From: Oxyruncus cristatus
Lineage: Eukaryota; Chordata; Aves; Passeriformes; Cotingidae
Direction: 5' to 3'
Length of the DNA: 64,000 nt
Assembly: GCA_013399855.1 (NCBI GenBank)
Contig: VXAY01002371.1
Coordinates: 696,321-760,320, forward strand
Under the pieces are notes generated by a model. It was not told the DNA's origin. It saw nothing but the letters and a program-made list of their open reading frames with translations, and made no database searches. Below, one piece after another: positions 24,801 to 37,400 of this stretch (the first letter of the stretch is position 1; each line of letters opens with the position of its first letter). The position numbers and the translations under genes were made by a program.

Positions 24801-27800
24801 CCTTCGTCTCTGTAATGAGTAATGACAGTACCTTCCAGTCCTGTGCTCCTTGGTAATAGAAGCAGACAACAGTCTCATCTTTGCACCTTTCTGCTCTTTC
24901 AGCAGAGATCAAGCATATATTTATTGATCTAATATGTATACGTGAGCCAATATGTATATATTTATATAGACCGTGCTAGCTTTGGCAAAATTAGGCAAGG
25001 TTCTAGGGTGTCAGTTTTTAATTGAGCAATCCCATTATGTCTTAACTGATTTTTTTTTTCAACTCCTTCTGAAAAGCTCATGCCACTGTGGATATTTGCA
25101 GAAGAGGGTCAGTCCATAAGTAAGAGTGACAGTGAAGGGTCCAGACAACCCCCTGTATTTACATGTGACCTTGCAAAAAAACAGGAGAGAACTTGACCTC
25201 TCTCAACACGGAGGTCATGTTCAAAATGTAAAATAGTTTATTCAATGGAAATTATATTCCATGGATTGATTTGGTATTTACTTGCTATGTAGAAAATTTT
25301 GCCATCCTCTCAAGTGGAGTGACCAGTATGATGAAGTTGTTTTATTTGTAATGCTTTCTTAAGTCACTATTTATTGATTTCTGTAGTGATGCCTTCCATA
25401 AATTTAGTAATGAATTACTTGATCTTGAACCCAGAAGGCCTTATTTATTGCTTGGTACAGTAAAGAAAATCAAGCAGTCAACTCAGGCTGTAACACAACT
25501 GCTATCCAACCTTCTTTTCAATAGAACTGAGCTGTAAAATTGTTTATTGTTTTTACTCAATTTGACGTAATATTAATACCTGCTATTTTGTATATACTTT
25601 GAAATTTTCCTGAGATGTTTGCATACTAAACACAGTTGCATTCTTCCTGTGCCTGATGACTTCAAAATCAAATTACAAGCTATATTGCACAGATTTACAC
25701 TTAGGTAATTGCTTTGTGAAACAAAATTATTTGTGTAACTTGTTTCACATTGTCAGACATTCTGTTATTCTATGGAACTGCATTTTAAAATCCTGATTTA
25801 TTTTTTATTGTTTCAAAACCAGTATCCTGAACATCTCTTATGATGAGAAAGACTCTGTTGTTTCAATATAGTTTTTATATATCTATATTTATGAATATAA
25901 ATTATAGATATGTTTTTATATATTTATATATTTAATATAGTTTTTATTATGTTGTCTGACACTTTCTTAGTTCAAAGATGATTTTATGATCTGGTTTTTA
26001 TTAATGTGAAATAGTACCCTGCTCACCAACTCCTGCTGAAATTACTTTCATGTTTCCCCACCAACACCCCCCTTGCTTTTCTGTCGAAAATACCACTCTT
26101 CATCTGAAGAAGTTTAAAACCATGCAGGAAGGGAGACTTCTGTGGTGCTCATTTGATTTGTCTGTAAAAAATCATTTTGGAAGGGTAAGGACATGTCATG
26201 TAACTTACCTTCTTTCTTTATCATCATCACGACATCTCTTTCTGAAAACAGGTTTTAAGGTAGTGGATTATGACTGCTCCGAAGAAGATGGTGTATAGGA
26301 GCTGCTTTCCTCGTGCCGCGGTAGTGCTGTGTAGGCAGACAGATTTTTGTTACATATGATTTGCGTCTGTGTGTTGCGCAAAGGTGTGTGCTAAGATATA
26401 CATTCTACAGATGGTTAAACAGAAGTATACAGAAGTTAATTCGTTGGAAGTATCTGAGTTTGATCTGGCATCTGTTGATGAGTTCGTTTTCTTAATTGTG
26501 CATGGATCAAGCCTGTGACTGGATTTGACTAACAACAAAAATGCCTCTTTAGCAACACTGAGAAAAAACACAGCAAGTGGGTTTTTCCTGGTGTTTGGCA
26601 TGCAGGACGTTCTGCTGCTTGTGGTTTCCCCATTTTCTTGACAGTTGGCTGTGGACCATTTCTAGATTTTTATTTGCCAAGATAAATTTTCTCAAAATTG
26701 CAAGAAAATAAATTAAGTTTGATGAACTCGATGAAAATTTCAGGACATTCATTCAGATATATGTGAAAGGCTCTCCAAGTGCAGAAAGCAGCACTCACCA
26801 AAGAAACATAAATTCTCATTTGAAGAAGTTGCAGCAAAAGTTAAGGGTGTTTGTTTAAGAGATGCTGGGTCCTAAGAAAAAAAAATGTATTATATTCATG
26901 ATGCTGTCCCTTTAATTAATCTACAAAAGGTAATATTTTTGTGCAGTCAGGAGAGATTTTCTGGAGGAGCTGAAGGCTCTCTGTGGACGGGTCCCATTTC
27001 TCATTAGTACATGGCAGAGCCTAAGTCTCCTTTGCAGTGCTAGATGAGGACCTTATCTTCAGCAGTCAGCAAGGCAGTGCTGATAATATGAAAACATTTG
27101 CGTATACTGGGAAATTGGCATATAGAAGTGTTACATTAGGGCTACAGAGGGAATTTATGGAGACCATAAATACATTGGTTTAATTAGGAGCACAGTGCTA
27201 ACTGCTGACACTTTCTCATCAAAGTCTGCTTTCAGAGCACAATTACTAAATGTTTCTTTCAGAACAAAGGAAGCTTGAGGATGAAAATTAAGTTAGATAA
27301 TGCAGTTGGGGTTTTTTGTGTGTTTGAAGTATAGTCACAGTCCATGAAGTCTGCAGGGCTGCTCCGGAGTGTGTATCCAGAATCAGAGCCAGAGTTCACA
27401 AAGAGCAAACATGAATTGCTGCATAGATTAGAATTATAACAGTAAGAGATGTTATCTTAACTTGGTACCCACACACTTTTAATAAAGCAAGGCAAATTGA
27501 GAAAAATGAGTTTTGAGGGAAATGGATTGTCATTAAAAAACCAGTTATACTCTTCTGTTCCTCCCCTTCCCCCCATTTATTTTTTCAAAATGGTTATTTA
27601 CTCTAAAAGTTAAGGACCTGACAGTAGTCATGGAATTACATAAGGCTGCGTGAACTATTTAACCTACTCAGCTAGACTTTATCTGTTTGCTGGGGCTTTT
27701 GCCAAATTTGCTTTCACAAAGATTATTTGTAAAATAGCTGCTTTCTGTCTGTATTGTCTCTTTCTTGGACCCCTAGAGATAGCTATCCCTGCCTTTAGTG

Positions 27801-30800
27801 ATCAAGTCTAATTATTATCTAGTCTGTCTAATAAAAATACGCAATCAGAAATGCCGGATACACATCCCTCTTAAGAATATGGAGAGAGATTTGTCTGTTA
27901 CTAAGTGGAGGACAATCACAGAGTGTTTTGTGGTTACTTTGTCAGAGGATCACCTCACTAATGGTTTCCAAAGCTGGTTTTGGCAATGAGGTGGTTGCTG
28001 TAGTGGAGTTCTCTTTGGGCAGCTGGCTCTGCTCCGTGGTTGGAGTTGAGACTGCAGGCATTCATGGCCATCAGCTGCAGTGCAGGGCACAGAAGAAAGG
28101 AGATGCATTCTGTAATTCCAGTTACTTACACCTCTGTAAGTCTCTTCTGAGGTGTTCAGACACCTTTGACAAAGCTGTGAAATCTTGTTTCCAGGCAAGT
28201 ATATTGAGAGACAAAGGATTTGAGTAACTTCCTGAAATAATACAAAAAGCCAGTAGCAGAACTAGAAGAGGGACTGAGTATTTTTAATGTCTAGATATCC
28301 TTCTTGCTGTTTTGGGAATGCTATTCACAGAAGATGAGAGGGGAAACACTTTAGTTTCTATGCTGTGTTTGTGATGGGTTTGGGTTTTTCATTTGAGTTC
28401 TCCACACACTTTTTATCTTCGTGGCAGACAATTCTCCTTCATGTCTTTGGCATTGTAGGAAGCATGTTATGAATGTTTTTGGCAATTCAAGGCAGAACAG
28501 GCATTAGTAATAGTTGCTTTTCATTTTTTTTGTAATGTGATATTCTGGGTCATTCAGGCTTCCAAGTCCTGGAGAGCCTTGTTCAGAATGTTTGCAGCCA
28601 TAGCACAGGAAAATAGTAAAGAATAATTTTTTTTTTCTTTATACATTCACTGAATCACTTAGCACTGCATTGATCTAATTTATAGCAGGAAGTGGCAAAA
28701 GCCTTGCTGTCCATTGGAAGATCATAGAAGTCTGAGTAATATCAAGTCTAATTTAGACACATTGGCACTGCGCTGATTTTCCTCCCAAGAAACACCATCT
28801 TCTGAAGCAGTGTGTTTGGGCTTTGTGCTGCATTCTCTTCTGACCATCACACCATGCTTTTTTCCAGTTTTGCCTATTGAGGTGCTGATCTGATCTGATC
28901 TGATCTTCAGCAGTACTGTTGAGAGAATTCAAAGCAGTGGCTGTATTTGAAGCCAGTGGCTGTTCTGGTGGGAGGTATAGTCTCAGGACCGAGTAGGTTT
29001 GGGTTAGTTTTTCCTCTTCCTAGGAATAGCAGTGCATTGTGTGTTTCGTGGTCACCACATAAATCATATCTCTTTAAGTGTGTAGCTGTGGAAAAATCCC
29101 TTGGGAGCAGGTCCCACAGGGGCTAGGACAGTGTATATTAAAAACAGCTCTAAAAAGCAAATATTTCACTTGAGGCAATACAAGGTCCAAAATATGCAAA
29201 AGAAAACTCTGGAGGAAACTTTTCTCCTCTTTGAAGACTTTTACTTTCCCTTTTTGTGGTATGGAGAACATCAAAATTTATGGCCTTGAAGTGTACCTCG
29301 AATTAGAGAGATGGGAGATGATGCTGGAAAGGGAAATGGGCTCAAATTAGGCTTGCATGCCAGCCTCTAAAACTGCAGTGGTCTTTTTGTAACTCTTCCT
29401 ATTTTGCATGGAGTACTAGCCAAAGCAGTTCCATTATTTTAAAAATAATTATTACAATCGTATTTATAGATACTAAGAAACTGATTTGCAAGGTACTAAA
29501 GCAAACAGTTCATTCTTTTTTCATTTGGATCAGCTAATACACTTCTTTTTTTCAGTAAACTTCAAAATGTGTTTTTGTCCTCTAACTCTGAGACTTGAAG
29601 AGATAAAAAGGAATGGTGTAAAAGATGAGCATTTGCCAGTGCTAGAGAAGCCAAGGACGTGCAAAGAAAACAGATTAATTTAGTGGCAGACAGGCAGAGG
29701 CCCTGAAGAACAGTTTTTACAGCAGATATCTTGCATAGCCAGCAAAGGGACTGGAGCGGGAGTGATCTACTGAGATAACCTCACATTTTAGTACCTAAAC
29801 AACAGCAGCAGCAGCAGCATTTTACATCCTGGCAGGCATTTCAAGGCCTTGTCAAGGGGGAACAGCTGCAGAAGAGTTGTGAGAATCCATTTGGTGTGAA
29901 ATGTTGTGCTGTTAAAAGTTGGTTCTTAATTAGATCTGAAGTGTACTGAAGGTGTGAGGAAACAAAACTGTTAATATAAAAGGCTAATAATTGGGTTTAT
30001 GTAAGTGATAGTGTCTAATTCAAGGTGACATCTGAGAGGCAATTTAGTTACTCTTTAAAAAAATATAAAGATCACATCAAATCGATGCTGTCACCTTACT
30101 TAAGCTTAAATTTTGGCATTTTAGAAGTTATAGTGAACTACATGTGATACAGAAGCAGTCTCTGTGATAGCACATATGCTTGGCATGTGTTGTTTTCATG
30201 AAGCTAGAATTGAGTACATGTCAAGGACAGGGAAACACAAGGCAGAAACATGTTTCAAATCAGAAATTAATCAGACTTGGGCCTTATGATTTCTTTAAGG
30301 TTTGGAGCTTGCTTTCAGAAATGCAAAGTACCAGTAGATTTTTGACATCTAAGGAATTCTGTTAAATCCAGTTTTGTAGTCACAGGAGCCCTCACAGAAT
30401 TTCAACGTGTAAGGAGTATACCTGGGTGTGAGGATTTGCATGCATTTATAAGGAACGGTGAATAATGAAACCGGGTTCGGGTAATCTCCCTATCATTGCT
30501 GGAGCCCCCACTGACCAGTTTCCACCCTCATGTCTTTTTTGCTTTTGTGATCTGTTGCACTGATGAAGAGTGGCCTCTGGATATGCTTGGACAGCAAGTG
30601 ATTTACTCTTTTTCCAAATTTAAAAAGATATTTCTGTCCTCTAAAGGCTTGGGTAGTTGTATGGGAACTGCGGCTTACACACTGTGAAGTGTGAAAGCTG
30701 AGTTTTCTAAAGGAACTGCAATCCCATACAATGAAAAATGAAGCTTGTACTTACAGCTTGTACTCTGTCCTGTGTGATCAGGACTCCATCCAGTAAAGCA

Positions 30801-32623
30801 CGCAAAAACATGCCAAAGCCTAAACATACTAGTATTGTTGCCAGGCATGTGCTTAAATACTGTGTTATCCTTACTCCTCAATTTCACCGAAATATTATAT
30901 TAAATATATATATGAGAATGATCATAGATTAAGCTAAGTAGAGAGCAGATGAGATAGACAGGGAATAAAACTTGATGCTGATGAAATGCAGTGTGTCTCT
31001 TTCTGATTTGAAAGCCAGTGGAAGTGCAAAAAACCCGTATTTTCTTTATAGACATGAGTAGCATGCTGAACACATTGCAATAAACTTGATCTAATACCTG
31101 TTAGATTTAAAGGGATGTGCTCATGTATGTGAAAGTATAGCATAGCACATGGGAGATTGTTCTGTAGTTTCAGCAATGTTTACTAATGTAATATTTTTAT
31201 TTCACTTGTTTTTTAACAAAATCTTGTGTAATCGAAAACCTGTTCTGTATCCATTGGCATGCGCTTATCCACAGACTGCACACAACCTTGAATAACAGAC
31301 AATATTGTTGAGGAGATGTTTGTGTTAGAACTGGATCTGAAACCATAAAAACTTTAAAATATATGGTTTATGCACTGGTGAGAGCCTACAACAGCCTTTT
31401 TGTAACTAAAACCTGTTAGGGCCATAAACTGGAAAAAAACACCTGAGGTACCAAGGGGAGTGTGAGAAGAAAAAAAAAAAGAAACTTCCAATCAAGACAT
31501 TTTGTTGCTGTCGTGATTTGACCAGATTTGTTTCCAAGAAGCCTGGGCAGCTTTCCCTGCTGAAGACAGTTGAGTGGAGGAATTTGTACCGTGAACACTC
31601 CCGTAACAGTGGCAGCACCTGCCCAAACAAGCAGGTCTTGGCTGCAAAAACCCAGGCATTTAGAAACTCTCGCAGGTGTTTGTACAGCTTAAATTTTACT
31701 TCACTCAGATTTTCCTTACCATGGTAAATTAATTTACTTGGAGTGCCTACCAGCAAACTGAGTCATAATGCTTACACAAAGACATTTGCAAAGACAGGGT
31801 GTTTGGTCATTTGTTCATCGAGTTTTGCATGAGTGATTTACATACGTTGGAGGGAAGAGGAGACAAGACTGAGCATGCTTTCTTCCTGCAGCAAACTATG
31901 CTTGTTGCAGCCAGGCAGCTCACAGTGTGCTTACTCCATGGGAGTGCCATCAATGACAAAGCAGGGCTGAAAGATCGTAGCAAATTATTAACTGAAGTGG
32001 TATGGCTTCAATAGCTTTTTCCTGTCTACAGCTTTGACTGCCATTTGGTTTAGATAGTAATTAAGAACTGTTATCGCTCGTAGCAATTTTAAGAGGCATC
32101 ATGGTTTCTGGACTCGTGGGTCTAATTTAGTAGATGTTTGAGTTTTGTGTTTCTTTGTGCCTTTGCTAATGCCTTTCTCTTTGAGAGTTTTGTGGAGTTG
32201 GTTGGGGTTTTTAATGGTTTTGTTGATGGTACTTTATTCCAGGTATTTTATCTTTCTCCAGGATGAGGTCTGGCTCAACACTTCCTACCTTGAGGATTAC
32301 AGAGTACAGTCTGCTTCACTCTTTCTCTTACTGCATGTTTCCTAACTGTCAACATTTTCTTTGTCACTTCTAGTCTTGTGCTTGCTGTATCATTGTCCAT
32401 AATATTTCATTTATCTTTCTGGTTTTTGGTAGGTTGGTTTTGGTCTGTTTCTGTTCAATGTACACACGTATTTAGAAGACTTTTGGGAAGAATTAGTTAT
32501 ATGAAGTAGGAGTCCTGATGAAGCCCCAAGTTTCTATAGCATGACAGTAACAGATGGCCTTTATATTGTCTGTAAATCAGCTGGGCTTAATGTGGAGCTT
32601 GCTTGCTCTAGCTGGCCTTGAAG
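24801..32623. other. Intronic sequence, simple repeats only
   Basis: No gene or mobile element recognised. There is a strongly AT-rich, TATA-repetitive patch at about 25865-25945, a four-copy CTGAT pentamer run at 28885-28905, and a short (AGC)n run at 29803-29819. Confidence 0.5.
28885..28905. repeat. Pentanucleotide microsatellite (CTGAT)4
   Basis: Four exact tandem copies of CTGAT plus one base. Pentamers of this kind are uncommon in the rest of the window. Confidence 0.9.
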
Positions 32624-33201
32624 GTATGATTTAACCCCAGCTGGCAACTAAGCTGAACACAGCTCCTCACTCACTCCCCTACCCCTGGTAAGATGGGGGA
32701 GACAATCAGAAGACTAAAAGTGAAAAAACTCACGGGTTGAGATAAAGACAGTTTAATGAGTAGAGCATAAGCTGTGCACACAAGCAAAGCAAAACAAGGA
32801 ATTCATTCACTGCTTCCTGTGGTCTGGGAAGGCAAGGCTCCATCATATGTAACAGTGACTATGGAACACACATGCCATCACTCCAGGTGTCCTCCCTTCC
32901 TTCCTTCTCCTTCTCCCAGCTGTGTATGTTGAGCATGATGCCACATGGTATGGACTATCCCTTGGGTCAGTTGGGGTCAGCTGTCCCTGCTGTGTTCCCT
33001 TCCAATTTCTTGTGCATTCTGAGTCTGCTTGGTGGTGAGGTTGGGTGAGAGGCAGAAAAGGCCTTGACTCCATGTAAGCGTTGTTCAGCAATATCAAAAA
33101 CATCCCTAATTATCAACACTGTCTCAAGCACAAATCCAAAACAGAGCCTCATACGAACCACTGTCAAGAAAATTAACTCTACTCCAGCCAAATCCAGCAC
33201 A
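32624..33201 (-). mobile_element. Endogenous retrovirus 3' LTR (- strand)
   Basis: A ~578-bp LTR of a family that is very common in birds, lying on the - strand. On that strand it begins TGTGCTGGATTTGGCTGGAG at 33201, and its later part includes ATTAAACTGTCTTTATC, the LTR polyadenylation region (about 32740-32757 on the + strand). The left end is near 32624, where the sequence matches the end of a second LTR stump at 34424. It is diverged and shows no sign of recent activity. It may carry relic promoter or polyadenylation signals, but these would read antisense to SASH1. Confidence 0.85.
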
Positions 33202-33219
33202 TTCTTCACTCCTTATTCC
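33202..33219 (-). other. Polypurine-tract-like sequence before 3' LTR
   Basis: Read on the - strand, 33219-33202 is GGAATAAGGAGTGAAGAA, 16 purines out of 18, immediately before the TG that starts the LTR. Position and composition fit the plus-strand primer of a retrovirus. Confidence 0.6.
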
Positions 33220-33633
33220 ATATCATCTGCGCCATACTCGGTGCCACACTATCCAACTGCCACCCCCCTTTCTATCCTTTGATACAATACACCGATATTA
33301 TTCTCCTATCCTATGGACCTCCCCTGTAAAGTGTCTATAAATGTCGCACTGAGTTTGCTCGGGACAGGAGAGGTGGTGTGTTGTGTGGAATTTGTGGGCA
33401 CCAAAGCCAGTTCAGATCAGTCTGCTGCCACGTTTGAACTGCTTTTTTTAAGACATGTCCTTCACTGCTTTATGTGGTTCCTGCTATAGTAATTATTCTA
33501 ATGTGCAACTCAAATAATGGCTTACAGTGATTTAAAGCTACATCCATTACGATCTCCCTCCCTTGTCCCTTTGAACCAGACTATAGCATTGAACACTGCA
33601 AGGAACTCCTTCCCTTGCTCCTGCTTATCCAAA

Positions 33634-34105
33634 GACTGCAGTCCCTTATGGCTATACCTTCTCCAAAAGGACCCTTTATCTATGAGTCACAATCACTTTA
33701 GGGGTATTGCTGCTGTGGCATAGTCTTACCCACAGCCACAGCTGCTTTGGGGTGCCCCTGCTCCAGTGTGGCTTTACCCACGGTCACAGTCCCTTCAGAA
33801 ATAAACCTGCTCCACCTCATGACCTTACCCATGGCTGGAGTCCCTCCAGGGGAATACCTGCTCTGTTGTGGGCTTATCCATGGCCACACACTTTCAGGTG
33901 CTCCAGCATGGATTTATCCACACCCATGGATGCTTCAAGATCCGTCTGCTGTGTCAGGGACGTATCCTTGGGCCACCACCCCTTCAGAAGTATTCCTGCT
34001 GAGGCACAGACATAACCACAGCTACAGATGCTTCAAGATTTAGCTGCTCCCACCTGGATTCATCCACAGGTCACAGTCCCTCTGAGTTCACACTGGAGTT
34101 GCAGC
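33634..34105. repeat. Degenerate ~48-50-bp tandem repeat inside the ERV
   Basis: About nine diverged copies of a ~48-50-bp unit. Each carries a version of cacagtcccttcaggggta, then cctgctcc, then ggcttacccacgg. Clear unit starts are near 33636, 33688, 33736, 33784, 33834, 33882, 33970, 34020 and 34070. A 48-nt unit is a multiple of three, so it might once have coded a ~16-residue repeat on one strand, but no unbroken frame remains. Confidence 0.75.
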
Positions 34106-34423
34106 CAGTCCAGTCCATCAGCACAGACACGTCAGTGAGTCCCTGGCCATCTGCCAGCCCAGGCGCATCGCTGCTGCTGTTATCAGAACGTTCCCAGGCA
34201 CAGCACAGGAAGGTGATAAGCAGCACAGCATGTAGAGAAAGCAAAACCCAGCCACTAACAAGCACAGACTCTAATATACAGTCAGGCAAGCAAGGCTTAT
34301 GACAAGCACCTGCCAATTAATTGCTAATCAGCAATTACAGCTATAAATTCAATCTAGCACGTTCCAGTCAAATCTCTTGTTATCTTGAACCCTGCAAGAT
34401 CCATGCTGGGAATCAAAAAGTAC

Positions 34424-34497
34424 TGTTGTGGTTTAATCCCAGCTGACAATTAGGCCCCACACAGCCACTAGCTCACTTTCCCACAGTGGGATGAGGT
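34424..34497 (-). mobile_element. Stump of ERV 5' LTR
   Basis: About 70 bp starting tgttgtggtttaatcccagc repeats, in the same orientation, the outer end of the LTR at 32624 (gatttaaccccagctggcaa). On the - strand it is the last part of the 5' LTR; the remaining ~500 bp is missing. The direct repeat defines the interior in between. Confidence 0.75.
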
Positions 34498-37400
34498 ATA
34501 CTCATTTAACATGCTGGTTTTACCTAGTTAATCAGGACATCCCTGTTAGTTATGGCCAACAGTTGTGCTCCCAGATTGCCTGCATATTGTTTAGTGCTGT
34601 TAGCAAAGGGGCTGGGATTTGAATGGAACAAAGGTTATTATTGATTGCTGAGGCCTATGTTTCACTCTATGTGTGTTTGAAAGACAAGTTACAAAAATTC
34701 AAAGCAATGCATGCCAGCGTTTTTAGTGCCCTAATTTCATTACCTGTGACTGCAATACTCCTTTTATAGTAAAACTTGGCCCTTAGTGGGTAGGGGGAAT
34801 AAGAAGGTGCGTGAGGGAGTGCAAAGCTGTAGAGGCTTTGCTAAAATGAAGTGCATGTGCTACTTGTACACACTGCATCACTGAAAAACTGTGGGTGGCT
34901 CTTGAAGTGCAAGTCTGCCCTGCACTTGAGCTTCATTTGTTTTTGCAAGGCCAGTTCTGTGTATCCGTCTTTAAGTCAAGCGTGACCCATAGTCTCTTGG
35001 AGAAAAAGGCTGAAGTTTCAAGTGGAGCTTGGGGAGAAGCCTACTGTAGTTGCTGTTTCAGGAGTAAGGAGAAAATGTTATGCGAGAGAATGCTTTACTG
35101 CAGCACTCTTAATTCTCCAGTGAATAGTTGTGCATAATGATTGCAGATGATTTTCTTGGAGCAGTGGTGACAGCTTTCTTTGCAGATTCCTTAGGTCTGA
35201 GTTACCTGTGATTACTGAAAGATGGATGTTTGCTGAGGTTCAAATGCTTTTTCTGTAAGCAGCACATAACAGTGTCATGATTATTTTTTTCTCTGCAGAC
35301 TTTCTCGGTACTAAGTTTGTTCATCATTCAACAATTGGTCTTTTGTTTGGAAAAGACCCTCAGTCTGTGATGGAATAGCTGCATGTTGTGTAAAAACACA
35401 GCAGAGCAAAGCAAAACTGTGTATCCCCATCCTGTGCTAGCCTGCAATGCCCCTGGGCTGGAGGGAGCAGCAATCAGCCCCAAGGACTGCACAAGCCTGA
35501 TCTCAGCAGGAGGCTGCTGTGGCTCTTGGGGAGAGGGTTCTTGCTTACACTGTCCTCTTACGGGGAAGCCTTCTGCTTTGACAAAAGAAAAGGATGAGCA
35601 TCTTAGAGCTGCTTGACACATCCTCAGAATTCAGATTTGTTGCCCTTTAAATTTAAGAATCACTGAAACCTGTATTAAGCACTTTTCTTCTGTCTGGCCT
35701 GTGTGCCAGGGCAAAACCCACCTTCTACCCCAAGTGCTGGTCATGTGACAGGAGTCCACTTGTGCTTTTTCAGCAGAACAGCTGAGCTTTGCAAAAATTG
35801 GCTGGAGCTCCACAGCTGGGCTGGAGCCTGGCCCAACAGCGGGAGCTGTTAATGGTGTGATTGAAGCCTTTAATTTAACCCCTTACCAGCAGTTGTGCTG
35901 ATTTGTATTGGAGCTGTCACATGTCACTGTTGCACCATTATCCTTCAAAGCAAAATTTGCTGCAGCAGTAATCCCATAGAGCAGGGCTTCCATTTGCTGC
36001 ACCACCAGTTGGGGCTGTTCCTGTTAACTACTCCATCTATGGCATATGAGTTTCTAGCCCAGTCTTACTTTAAATGTAAATAGAAAATGAAGAATATTTC
36101 TATCAGTAGTTGAGTAGGTAAAGATTTTTGTCATGAATGTGTAGTAGGCAATAATTACTTCTTAATATTTTCAAACAGAGATGCTGTGTGTCTTCTATGT
36201 AAATACACTGTCCAGATAGTATAATGGCATTCAATAATAATTTTTCCCTCTGATGGGAAAAATCTTCCATGTTGATTTTGAGCCTAAAGAATGCATCAGA
36301 GTTGATTTGAAATTCAGTTTGATAATAATCATCATGTGATGACCAGTGATGATTTTAATAAAGTTCTGGCCCGAAGTATCCATCAAATGTAGGCTTCAAT
36401 TTCAAACGTAAAGTGAGAACTGCTAAATTTCAAAGGTAAAGTGAGAACTGCTAATTTAAAAGTTGAGGATTTTTTTTTATCAAAGGCAGTCTTTATAGCA
36501 GGAAGGATGTGTTAAGTACAGACTAGCAATATGTGGGTTGATCCTTTTTTGCATTAATTTGTTTTCAGTTCTTTTGTTCGAGAAATTAATTTCTCACTTT
36601 CTAGGAGACTTTAAAGGTAGCATCCAACTATCAACCTCGTGTCTCTCCCCTCACCCCCTCACATTCCTGGAGTGCATTTATGCAGGTTGAGAGTGAGCAG
36701 TTCAGTGCCCAGCTCTAAGGAATGAATTCATAGTATCAGTCTTAATTTTCACGTGTTCAGTTTCACATATCTACATAGTAAGCAGAACTAGTTTGATTTC
36801 AAGTTAAACGTTTATTCTGCTTTTTAAATGGTTATAAAAGTCATATTCTAGAAATATATATCTGTATGAAAACTTCCCCCAGTATGACCAGTTTCTTTTC
36901 CTGCTTCAAGAGCCTTCTTAAAAAGAATCCTGAAATAAACCGTTTCTTCAGAATGAGTTTATTGTAATAGAAAGATGTTATCAGAGAGTCAGTTCCCACT
37001 ATGCTGACACAAGTTTGTCTGATAGAATTATTTTTTTTCCAAAACCTTTCCTTGTTTGTATTCCTGCTGTTTCCTTTGTCAGAGTGGCTGAAATGGGGGT
37101 CAGACCCCACCAGCCCTTCTTATTTATAAGTCGTGAAATATACAGCATATCTAATGTTGTTACAACTTTTCAACTGTGGTATTCTCATGAAATAATGAAC
37201 ATAGAAGTCACTAAGCAGGAACTAAGCTGAATTAAAAACACTAAACTGATAGGGCAAATCAGCAGAAAGGGCCTACCCAGTCTAAACCACAGAGAATGGA
37301 TGGCTTGAAAGCTTGGGCTGTAAGGCTTACTGCCAACAAAGACCTGTGTTCAGGATGTCTGCTTTTTTGAGCTTGCAGCTGTTGATGGTTTTAACCTCTG

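Larger units (their letters stand above)
33202..34423 (-). mobile_element. Gene-free ERV interior (non-autonomous)
   Basis: This is the 1.2 kb between the 3' LTR and the stump of the 5' LTR. No gag, pol or env coding frame is visible; the longest open frames are about 100 codons or less and disagree between strands. Much of it (33634-34105) is a degenerate tandem repeat. No canonical TGG-starting primer-binding site is evident just inside the 34424 LTR edge. The whole looks like an internally deleted or non-autonomous family member that needed proteins in trans. Assignment to the element rests on the LTR pair and purine tract. Confidence 0.7.

Noticed and set aside
29803..29819. (AGC)n run considered as an expandable trinucleotide repeat
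   Set aside because: Only about five units and intronic; not remarkable by itself.
33698..34043. Overlapping 60-100-codon frames on both strands in the ERV interior
   Set aside because: They follow from the ~48-bp tandem repeat, whose unit length is a multiple of three. No retroviral protein motif is present.
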